A DNA stretch of 11,344 bases from Fibrobacteraceae bacterium. Lineage in GTDB: Bacteria; Fibrobacterota; Fibrobacteria; Fibrobacterales; Fibrobacteraceae. The notes below the pieces were generated by a model. The model was given only the letters and a program-made list of their open reading frames with translations, was not told where the DNA came from and did no database searches. The DNA lies in NCBI GenBank assembly GCA_021443045.1, contig JABUUT010000044.1, positions 40,619-51,962 on the forward strand, given 5' to 3'. Made by a program: the position numbers and the translations under genes. This document shows positions 1 to 6,251 of the stretch, in pieces (within the stretch, counting starts at the first letter, position 1; each line of letters begins with the position of its first letter).

Positions 1-35
1 ACCAATAACTGAAAACCGATAACTGATAACCATTT
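1..35. repeat. Degenerate heptamer array, cut by the window edge
   Basis: The first 35 bases read in register as five related 7-mers: ACCAATA (1-7), ACTGAAA (8-14), ACCGATA (15-21), ACTGATA (22-28), ACCATTT (29-35). The array may continue beyond the left edge. A related array lies at 8925-8952, where ACTGAAA and ACCAATA recur. The sequence shows the periodicity directly; calling it a dispersed short tandem repeat of this genome is inference. Confidence 0.6.
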
Positions 36-297
36 ACTCTCACCTTGGGGCGTAATCGGGCACTGCGTGCCTCCAAAAACATGGACTTTTGCAGATGAAC
101 CTTTAAAAGGCTTATAGGTCACTTTGGAATATTCCAAAAAGGATGTCTGTTATCACACTTTTTTTGAATGGTTGTATCATGATTTTTAATCAAAAAAGCT
201 ATTTTGTGGTGTAAAAACTTTGTTTTTTAAATAAAAAGTTAAAATTTGTATCATAAAACTATTGTTTTGCCCCAAAAAAGAATATATATTGAAAACT
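36..297. other. Gene-free leader upstream of the TIGR02147 operon
   Basis: No convincing coding frame is present. The stretch holds a perfect small hairpin (GGCAC-TGC-GTGCC, 59-71), an odd palindrome CCTTT-A-AAAGG (100-110), a perfect 16-base palindrome (123-138), a short inverted repeat TGATT-TTT-AATCA (180-192) and a direct repeat TTGTATCAT (172-180 and 246-254). From about 156 onwards it is very AT-rich, as expected of a promoter region. No promoter with good -35 and -10 boxes stands out; the best pair is TTGTGG (204-209) and TTAAAT (227-232) at 17 bp spacing, which is weak. Confidence 0.5.
123..138. promoter_or_regulatory. Perfect 16-bp palindrome, candidate operator
   Basis: TTTGGAAT followed by ATTCCAAA is a perfect dyad with no spacer. 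It lies 160 bp upstream of the TIGR02147 start, and that gene encodes an HTH-like protein, so an autoregulatory or neighbouring regulator site is possible. It has no T-run, so a terminator is unlikely. Binding is inference. Confidence 0.35.
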
Positions 298-1143
298 ATG
301 AAACCTGTGATGGAATACCAAAACTTTCGCGTCTACATTCGCGAATTCTACACCGAGGGCCACCAACGCTCCGGTTTTACTTGGCGGGACTTTGCCAAGG
401 CTGCAGGTTATTCCTCTCCGGTATTCTTAAAGCTGGTTTGTGATGGCAAGGCCAACTTGAGCGAGGTTGGAGTGGAGCGTACGGCTTCTGCCATGGGCTT
501 GGTTGGGGTGGACCTTTCTTATTTCCGTGCCTTGGTTGCTTTTAACCAAGAAAAAAATACGGCTCAAAAAAAGGCTCACTTTAAGGTAATGCGTGAAATT
601 GCCAAGGAAAATGCTTCCAGTTTGGTGGGTGAAGACCAGTACGATTACTATGAATCTTGGGTTAACCCCGTGGTGCGTGAACTGGCTCCTAAAATCAAGG
701 GCGCCACAGCCTCTAAAATTGCAGAACAGGTTGAGTTTGGCACCTCTACGGCAGAGGTGAAAAAAGCCTTGGCTCTTTTACAAAAAGTGGGCCTGTTGTC
801 TAAAGATGACAATGGAAATTTTGTACAAAGTTCTAAAGCCATTACTACAGGCAGTTTGGATGTGGCCTCCCTGTCGGTGCGTGAAATGCACCGGCAGATG
901 GGGGAGCTTGCAGTAAGGTCCTTGGATGAGGTGGATGTTGCCAAGCGTGATATTTCTGGCCTCACCATTGGCATTTCCGAAGACGGGTTCTTTAAAATTT
1001 CAAAAGAAATCGAAGACTTTCGTCGTCGTGTAAGTTCCATTGTAATGAATGACAGGGGTGACGAACGAGTTTACCGCATGAATATTCAGTTGTTCCCCTT
1101 AACAAAAAATAATTTGGTTTGTGAGGGAGGCGAAAATGTCTAA
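298..1143 (+). CDS. TIGR02147 family putative transcriptional regulator
   Basis: A 281-residue cytoplasmic protein of the TIGR02147 type, a family I know as abundant in Fibrobacter and also seen in Bdellovibrio-like predators, without an assigned function. The opening MKPVMEYQNFRVYIREFY has the family's usual form. Residues 28-68 (FTWRDFAKAAGYSS..., then VERTASAMGL) resemble a Cro/CI-type helix-turn-helix. Residues 113-170 (ATASKIAEQV, then VKKALALLQKVGLL) resemble a winged helix of the DUF4423 kind. The basic C-terminus contains EIEDFRRRVSSIV and ends in a predicted strand-like segment. There is no signal peptide. ATG 298 was chosen over TTG 262, because the extra 12 residues do not fit the family and ATG is available. 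The stop overlaps the next gene by 8 bases, so the two are probably translated together. DNA binding is inferred from the helix-turn-helix resemblance. Confidence 0.85.
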   Translation: MKPVMEYQNFRVYIREFYTEGHQRSGFTWRDFAKAAGYSSPVFLKLVCDGKANLSEVGVERTASAMGLVGVDLSYFRALVAFNQEKNTAQKKAHFKVMREIAKENASSLVGEDQYDYYESWVNPVVRELAPKIKGATASKIAEQVEFGTSTAEVKKALALLQKVGLLSKDDNGNFVQSSKAITTGSLDVASLSVREMHRQMGELAVRSLDEVDVAKRDISGLTIGISEDGFFKISKEIEDFRRRVSSIVMNDRGDERVYRMNIQLFPLTKNNLVCEGGENV

Positions 1144-2596
1144 GGTTGCTTTCCTTCTTGCTCTTTGCCCCATGTTGCTGTGGGTTTCTTGCACAACTAC
1201 CGATGAGGTTGCCGGTGGGGTTGACGAGCAGACCAACACCTTGGCTGGTGTGGTTGTAGATACCGATGGAAAACCGGTTTCTGGGGTTCGGGTGTTGGCC
1301 CGTTCCTTTGATTGTGAAGACCAGTCTTTTATCAACACCACCGATAGCAAGGGTGAATTTAGAATGCCTTTAAAACGAACCGGAAACTATGGCGTTTCGG
1401 GCTCCAAGGAAAAGTTGTCTTTCTACCAGACTGTGGAATACCGTGGCGACAGCATTTCTATAAACCCCAAACTTGTTAGTTCCATTGATTTTAAGGGCTC
1501 TATCAACCTGCGTAAAGATACGACCACTGCCGGCATTGTGGTTAGCCTTCCTGGCTCCCCCTGGGTTGACACTACCGACCAGGACGGAAACTTTACCTTT
1601 AAGAATATGCCTGTGGGTACGTATCCTTTGGTGGCTGAATCTCCTGACCCAACCCATTATGTATCGGCTCTGTATTCCTTAAAATTTGAAAAGGATGGAA
1701 GCTCCTTTGTGGGCCCTTTCCCGATAAACTACAAGGGCGATGTGGCTAAAATGCTCTTGGGGGATACAAGCGGTATTGAAAATACGGACCAAGACTCCAG
1801 TGATGTGGCTTCTGAACCGTACTATGTTTCTACCCTGTATCATGGTTATGTTGGAAATGAAAATTCTTATGTAGAAAACAATCTTGAATTTCCGCTGTCT
1901 GCAGAATATGGGCTTTTGAGCTGGTGGACTATGGATTACCTTTTGGATTCCAAGAATGGAACCAAGTTATTGAGTGATGCCCGTGGCCGCACGGAACAAA
2001 TTGTGGTTTACGGAAAGGCTGAACTAACCACGGGCATTAGTGGTAACGCGTTGGCTTTGACTGAAGCAAGCCAGTATGGTGTTTTGGAAAATGACCGCTA
2101 TGCCTTTGATAATGCTACGGCTATGTATGTGGAGGCCTGGGTTTATGTGGATTCCTTGGAAAATGCCGAAAACTATAGAAAGAATATTGTAGGCAAGTTG
2201 GGTTTTGGCAGCGAAGAAGATAGGGATGTGTTTAGCCTTGCTATTGTGAAGGGCGAATGTGGTGCCGATAAAGCGAGCTTTGCCTTCTTTGTAGCCGATG
2301 GTAGTGGCGACAGCTTAAGTTGTGACAATGCCGCTGTATCTAAGGCTTCTCTGGAATTTGGAAAATGGGTGTACCTGACTGGTGTGTGGAATGGTGAAAA
2401 AATTAATTTGTACCAAAATGGAACTTTGTACGGTTCTCATTCTACCACAGTTGAAAAAATTGGAACTTCTTCGGAACCAATCTTCTTTGGCAAAGAAGAC
2501 ATTAACCTGAAACTAGATGATGTGCGGTTGGGGAGGGCGGCCCTGGAAGCTGTTGATGTACTCTACCGCTATTATCTCCAAGGAGGTGTAAAATGA
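1136..2596 (+). CDS. Lipoprotein with two carboxypeptidase-regulatory-like domains and a LamG-like domain
   Basis: A 486-residue predicted lipoprotein. Residues 1-19 form a lipoprotein signal peptide with acceptor C19; the lipobox reads W-V-S-C, with an unusual Trp at -3. Residues about 34-95 (LAGVVVDTDGKPVSGVRVLA, then DSKGEFRMPL) and about 110-160 (DTTDQDGNFTFKNMPVGTYPL) are two carboxypeptidase-regulatory-like beta-sandwich domains. Residues about 255-480 form a LamG/concanavalin-like fold: GLLSWWTMD, the ISGNALALT motif, YVEAWVYVD, KWVYLTGVWNGEKINLYQNG, and KLDDVRLGRAAL near the end. Such domains commonly bind glycans or proteins. The linker at 205-235 is acidic and Ser/Asp-rich. Start ATG 1136 has a strong GAGGGAGG ribosome binding site (1123-1130); GTG 1121 would lack one. 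It overlaps the genes on both sides (8 bp and 4 bp), so the three form one operon. Exposure on the outer surface is inferred. Confidence 0.85.
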   Translation: MSKVAFLLALCPMLLWVSCTTTDEVAGGVDEQTNTLAGVVVDTDGKPVSGVRVLARSFDCEDQSFINTTDSKGEFRMPLKRTGNYGVSGSKEKLSFYQTVEYRGDSISINPKLVSSIDFKGSINLRKDTTTAGIVVSLPGSPWVDTTDQDGNFTFKNMPVGTYPLVAESPDPTHYVSALYSLKFEKDGSSFVGPFPINYKGDVAKMLLGDTSGIENTDQDSSDVASEPYYVSTLYHGYVGNENSYVENNLEFPLSAEYGLLSWWTMDYLLDSKNGTKLLSDARGRTEQIVVYGKAELTTGISGNALALTEASQYGVLENDRYAFDNATAMYVEAWVYVDSLENAENYRKNIVGKLGFGSEEDRDVFSLAIVKGECGADKASFAFFVADGSGDSLSCDNAAVSKASLEFGKWVYLTGVWNGEKINLYQNGTLYGSHSTTVEKIGTSSEPIFFGKEDINLKLDDVRLGRAALEAVDVLYRYYLQGGVK

Positions 2597-3102
2597 CCAG
2601 CCCAAACGAAACTCCCGAAATTGCATGCTTTGATGTAAATCAGCATGGCCGCTTGATTTGCGGCAATAGGCGGTTTTGCCGAATGTTCGGTTTTGAAGAG
2701 TCTGAAGTGATGTGGCATTACATCACCGATCTCTATCGATTTGAAAAAGACTGGCTTGCCTACAAGTCTTGCGACAATACCAATGAGCATCATTTTGTGT
2801 GCCGCATGCGCAACCGCAAGGGTCGCAGTTTTAAGTGCAGCATTGTGCGCACCGCTTACCAGAATGCCGAAGGAACATGGATTTTTCACAATGTGGTTTC
2901 TCGCCTTGGTGAAAATGAGAACCCTGTGGCAAAGGTGGAAACACCTGTTTCCGAAGGCTTGGTATTTTTGGCAAAGTGCGCCGATTGTGGTTGCCAAGTC
3001 CCAGTAAGAACTTTGGCTGAAACGCGCCTACGCATGCTTTGCAATGGTTGTGCAGCCAAGGCTTACCCCGACGCTTACCACTTAAAGGAAGCGAGTCTCT
3101 AG
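2593..3102 (+). CDS. Small PAS-domain protein with C-terminal DksA/TraR-like four-cysteine zinc finger
   Basis: A 169-residue soluble protein with no signal peptide or membrane segment. Residues about 8-105 look like a PAS sensor fold: GRLICGNRRFCRMFGF (the usual N-x-x-F-x-x-M-F-G pattern), then a VCRMRNRKGRSFKCS strand pair and TWIFHNVVSRL. Residues 106-120 are a linker. Residues 129-153 carry C129-x2-C132-x17-C150-x2-C153 within CADCGCQVPVRTLAE and RMLCNGC. This spacing and the CG, R, LC context match the zinc finger of DksA/TraR proteins. The DksA coiled coil with its acidic tip is absent. The PAS core itself also has several Cys (C12, C23, C29, C60, C70, C82), so redox or metal sensing is possible. 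Its ATG overlaps the lipoprotein stop as ATGA and is preceded by a perfect AAGGAGGTG (2580-2588), implying strong, coupled translation. The ligand and target are unknown. Confidence 0.75.
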   Translation: MTSPNETPEIACFDVNQHGRLICGNRRFCRMFGFEESEVMWHYITDLYRFEKDWLAYKSCDNTNEHHFVCRMRNRKGRSFKCSIVRTAYQNAEGTWIFHNVVSRLGENENPVAKVETPVSEGLVFLAKCADCGCQVPVRTLAETRLRMLCNGCAAKAYPDAYHLKEASL

Positions 3103-3123
3103 AAATTGCATCATAGAACATAG

Positions 3124-3163
3124 AAAAAAGTCCAGAGGTAATGCTACGCCTCTGGACTTTTTT
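3124..3163. terminator. Bidirectional rho-independent terminator
   Basis: GTCCAGAGG (3130-3138) pairs perfectly with CCTCTGGAC (3149-3157) around a 10-nt loop. A run of six A (3124-3129) precedes it and six T (3158-3163) follow. It therefore works on both strands and serves the three-gene operon from the left and proS from the right. Confidence 0.92.
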
Positions 3164-3185
3164 GTGGGTTAGTTTTTTGCAACTT

Positions 3186-4880
3186 TTAATCCTGGTAGAA
3201 TTCCTGGACTTTTACCAAAACATCATCCAGTTTTACCATGGAGTGTTCCTTTTCGGAGCGGAGTTTCCATTCCACTTCGCCGTTTGCAAGGCCCTTGGCT
3301 CCAATGGCAATGCGCACAGGAATGCCCCACAGGTCGGCATCCTTGAACTTTACGCCAGGGCGTTCGTCGCGGTCGTCCACCAGCACTTCGTAGCCTGCTT
3401 GTTCCAAAGTTTTTTCAATGGATTCGGCGGCTGCAAATGCAGCATCGTCTTTTCCGATGGGCACAATTTCCACCTGGAAGGGGGCTATGGACTTGGGCCA
3501 AATGGGTCCAAAGTCGTCGTGGCTGTTTTCAACCACAGAGGCCATGAGGCGACCGATACCGATGCCATAGCAGCCCATAATGGCAGGTGCTGATGTTTTG
3601 TCGGCGGAGAGGAACTTGCAGCCCATGGATTCACTGAACTTGGTTCCCAGCTTAAAGATGTTTCCTAGTTCAATACCGCGGGTTTCGCTAAGGGCTTCGC
3701 CACAGCTTGGGCACTTGCAGCCGCCTTGGGCTTCGGCAATGTCGGCCACTTCAAATGCAGGAAAGTCTCGCTTGGGGGTGCAGTGTTTTAGGTGGTATCC
3801 TTCTTCGTTGGCGCCCATCACCAGGTCACAAGCTTCGGCTAAAGCTTCGTCAATAATAATGCGGGTGTCGTGGGCTCCAATGGGGCTTGCAAAGCCTGGA
3901 ACCATACCGCACTCCCGGATAAGGGAGTCGTCTGCGGGGTAAAGTTCCTTGGCCTTTAGCAGGTTGTGGAGCTTGATTTCGGATACGTCCAGGTTGCCAG
4001 GAACCATGACGGTAATGAGTTTTCCTTCGAAGTCGAAGAATACGCATTTGGCAGTAGCCTTTGCATCTACGTTCAGGAACTTGCTTAAGTCTTCAATGCT
4101 TGCGCAGTGGGGCGTTTCCACTTTTTCAGGGGTGGCGTTTGCGTTACCCTTGTAGGTTTCACGGCCAAACTTTGCTATTTCACGGTTGGCCTGGTAGCCG
4201 CACTTTTTGCAGAGAATCAGGTAGTCTTCGCCGTTTGGAGTGTCCAGCATAAATTCGTGGGCAATTTTACCTCCCATAATACCAGTGTCCGATTGAACTA
4301 CAACAGGTTCAATTCCTACGCGACGGTATATGCGCAGGTAGGCATCGTATTCTTCTTGGTAATGCTTATCCAAATCTTCTTGTGTGGCGTGAAAACTGTA
4401 GGCGTCCTTCATCAAGAATTCGCGAACACGAATAAGTCCGCCACGTGCACGGGCTTCGTCACGATACTTTGTTTTAAATTGGTAAAGCATAAAGGGGAGC
4501 TGCTTGTAGCTGGAAAGCACGTAACGGGCCAAGTCGGTCATGGCTTCTTCGTGAGTCATGGCCAACACCATGGGGTGGTTGTTTCTGTCTTTAAAGCGAA
4601 GGAGTTCGTCACCAATGGCCTGGTAGCGCCCAGATTCACTCCACAGGTCCGCGGTCTGCACCACGGGCAGGTCTACTTCAATACCTCCAATTTTATTCAT
4701 TTCTTCGCGGACGATGTTGGTTATTTTTTGAATAACGCGGTAACCCATGGGCATCATGCTGAAAATGCCGGTGGAAAGGGGCTTAATGTAACCACCACGC
4801 ATTAGGAATACATGGCTGGGGAGGGTGGCATCGGAGGGTGTTTCACGTAAAGTTGTATAAAAATACTTTGAAAGTTTCAT
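3186..4880 (-). CDS. proS: Prolyl-tRNA synthetase, bacterial type with editing domain
   Basis: Cytoplasmic class II aminoacyl-tRNA synthetase that joins proline to tRNA-Pro using ATP; 564 residues, close to the 572 of E. coli ProRS. The N-terminus TLRETPSDA is typical of the bacterial form. Motif 1 lies near residues 53-77. Motif 2 is at 135-161 (FKTKYRDEARARGG, then REFLMKDAY). Motif 3 is at 436-451 (GCYGIGIGRLMASVVE). Between motifs 2 and 3, residues about 225-385 form the YbaK-like insertion that hydrolyses mischarged Ala-tRNA-Pro; K278 and the GANEEGYH segment (H363) are in the expected places. The insertion boundaries carry cysteines (C224-KK-C227 and C388, C390, C393) that could bind metal. 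The C-terminal anticodon-binding domain includes YEVLVDDRDERPGVKFKDAD. ATG 4880 is preceded by AAGGA seven bases upstream; an in-frame TTG at 4913 would add 11 atypical residues. It converges with the upstream operon and diverges from the thioredoxin-type gene. Confidence 0.97.
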   Translation of the reverse strand: MKLSKYFYTTLRETPSDATLPSHVFLMRGGYIKPLSTGIFSMMPMGYRVIQKITNIVREEMNKIGGIEVDLPVVQTADLWSESGRYQAIGDELLRFKDRNNHPMVLAMTHEEAMTDLARYVLSSYKQLPFMLYQFKTKYRDEARARGGLIRVREFLMKDAYSFHATQEDLDKHYQEEYDAYLRIYRRVGIEPVVVQSDTGIMGGKIAHEFMLDTPNGEDYLILCKKCGYQANREIAKFGRETYKGNANATPEKVETPHCASIEDLSKFLNVDAKATAKCVFFDFEGKLITVMVPGNLDVSEIKLHNLLKAKELYPADDSLIRECGMVPGFASPIGAHDTRIIIDEALAEACDLVMGANEEGYHLKHCTPKRDFPAFEVADIAEAQGGCKCPSCGEALSETRGIELGNIFKLGTKFSESMGCKFLSADKTSAPAIMGCYGIGIGRLMASVVENSHDDFGPIWPKSIAPFQVEIVPIGKDDAAFAAAESIEKTLEQAGYEVLVDDRDERPGVKFKDADLWGIPVRIAIGAKGLANGEVEWKLRSEKEHSMVKLDDVLVKVQEFYQD

Positions 4881-4982
4881 GGGTTTGTCCTTGTTTGTTC
4901 TAAAATTTAGCAATATTTACTAGATTTGTACCTGAGTTTGGGGTATGTACCGAACTTTTTAACGATTCCCAGGAGTCTAAAA
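4881..4982. promoter_or_regulatory. Divergent intergenic region between proS and the thioredoxin lipoprotein gene
   Basis: These 102 bases must hold the start signals of two genes transcribed apart. Ribosome binding sites are visible: AAGGA on the minus strand for proS and AGGAG (4971-4975) on the plus strand for the lipoprotein. The middle (4901-4930) is AT-rich. I could not place a convincing -35/-10 pair on either strand. Confidence 0.5.
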
Positions 4983-6248
4983 ATGAAAAAGATGATTTTG
5001 ATATTTGGCTGTGCAGCTCTTGCAACCATGTCTCTTGTTGCTTGCGATTTGCAAAAGAGCGCCACAAAGGGCGAAGCTAAAATTACAGCCTCTTCCACTG
5101 ACGACCAAAAATTTGCCTATATGCTGGGTGCCCAAATTGGTGGTCAGAATTTTTTGATGCTTCCTCGCCAAATGGGTGAAGAAATGGATGAAGATGTGGT
5201 TTTTCAGGCTGTTAGGGACGGTGTTAAGTCTAATAAGGATACTTCCTTTAAAATGCAGATTACTGCCGACACCCTTCGTGCTGTAGGGGCTCGATACTCC
5301 CACACTGCCAATGGTCGCGTGCAGTCGGCTCGCCCTGATAGTGCTACTGCCGCCACTGTTACCGATTTCCGTGCCTACATGGACTCTGTGCTCAAGAGCC
5401 TTCCGGTTAAAAAGGCTCCAGAGCCTAAGGGCATTGCTGTAACGCTTTCCAATGAAACCGCTACCGACAACCAAAAGTTCTCCTACCTGATTGGAGTTCA
5501 GTTTGCCAATCAGCTTACGCAAGTGGGCGAACAGTTCCAGACCTCCTTTGATGAAGAATACTTTATTCTTGGTGCCAAGGAGGCCCATAAGAAAAATAAC
5601 GATAGTGCATTTGTTCTGCAAATGTCTGAAGATTCCCTTAAGGCTATTGGTGACCGCTACAACGAAAAAATGAAGACTCTTCGTGAAGAGGCAATGAAAA
5701 AGGCTCAGGAAGAAGAGGCTAAACTGAAGGATGCTGTTACCGCCCTTCGTGGTGACACCTTGGTTAATGGCATGCCAAAACTCATGAACTTTGCGGTTCC
5801 CGTTACAGGCATTACTTTAAGCGCCACCAACCTTGAAAAGTTCAAGGGCAAGCCCCTCCTCATGTTCTATTTTTCCACCACATGCGGGCACTGCCGCCAT
5901 GCTGCTCCCTCTATTGGCGAAATCGCTGATGAATTTGCTAAAGATGGACTTACCACAGTTACCGTTGCCACCGGTTCCAACAACAAGCGGGGCATTCGCT
6001 CCTTTATGGAAGACATCAAGTGGAGTGACAACCTGAATGTAACATGGGATGAAACTCGCCAGTTTGGTGAACTCTACAGCGATGGTTACGTTCCTAAGGT
6101 TTATGTTGTAAATCAGGATGGTACCTACAAGCTGTACGGTTCCATTGATAGCGAAAAGGATCAGCTAAAGGCCGACATCAAGGCTTTGCTGGCTGGTCAA
6201 AAGGTGGAATGGAATCCAGAACCACCTAAAGCTCCTGCCACAAAATAA
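4983..6248 (+). CDS. Lipoprotein with two FKBP_N-like repeats and a thioredoxin (CGHC) domain
   Basis: A 421-residue envelope protein. Residues 1-21 are a lipoprotein signal (MKKMILIFG..., lipobox L18-V-A-C21). D22 follows the acceptor; in enterobacteria an Asp there favours inner-membrane retention, but the rule may not hold here. Residues about 39-110 and 161-232 are two copies of one helical unit (DDQKFAYMLGAQIG against DNQKFSYLIGVQFA; ITADTLRAVGARY against MSEDSLKAIGDRY). They resemble the helical N-terminal domain of FKBP-type prolyl isomerases. Residues 227-252 form a charged helix. Residues about 263-405 are a TlpA/thioredoxin-like domain with active site C301-G-H-C304 and the cis-proline at P371 (GYVPKVYVV). 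CGHC is the PDI-type active site, usually a sign of isomerase or oxidase potential, whereas TlpA-like proteins are often reductants. No FKBP catalytic domain is present. Start ATG 4983 has AGGAG seven bases upstream; the frame opens earlier but lacks a signal there. Partner and redox direction are unknown. Confidence 0.82.
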   Translation: MKKMILIFGCAALATMSLVACDLQKSATKGEAKITASSTDDQKFAYMLGAQIGGQNFLMLPRQMGEEMDEDVVFQAVRDGVKSNKDTSFKMQITADTLRAVGARYSHTANGRVQSARPDSATAATVTDFRAYMDSVLKSLPVKKAPEPKGIAVTLSNETATDNQKFSYLIGVQFANQLTQVGEQFQTSFDEEYFILGAKEAHKKNNDSAFVLQMSEDSLKAIGDRYNEKMKTLREEAMKKAQEEEAKLKDAVTALRGDTLVNGMPKLMNFAVPVTGITLSATNLEKFKGKPLLMFYFSTTCGHCRHAAPSIGEIADEFAKDGLTTVTVATGSNNKRGIRSFMEDIKWSDNLNVTWDETRQFGELYSDGYVPKVYVVNQDGTYKLYGSIDSEKDQLKADIKALLAGQKVEWNPEPPKAPATK

Positions 6249-6251
6249 AAA

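Noticed and set aside
1..149. Open minus-strand frame running off the left edge
   Set aside because: It contains no ATG, covers repeat sequence and a hairpin, and shows no recognisable protein motif.
262..297. Upstream TTG start for the TIGR02147 protein
   Set aside because: The added residues are not family-like and an ATG follows at the usual N-terminus.
3141..3593. Plus-strand open frame of 150 codons antisense to the 3' end of proS
   Set aside because: It begins inside the terminator hairpin and is opposite conserved proS sequence.
4107..4805. Long plus-strand open frame of 232 codons antisense to proS
   Set aside because: It lies wholly opposite a strongly conserved synthetase, has no ribosome binding site or known motif, and its His/Val-rich composition is that of a shadow frame.
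4977..5621. Minus-strand open frame of 214 codons opposite the thioredoxin lipoprotein
   Set aside because: The opposite strand encodes a protein with a clear lipobox, repeats and CGHC site, plus a good ribosome binding site.
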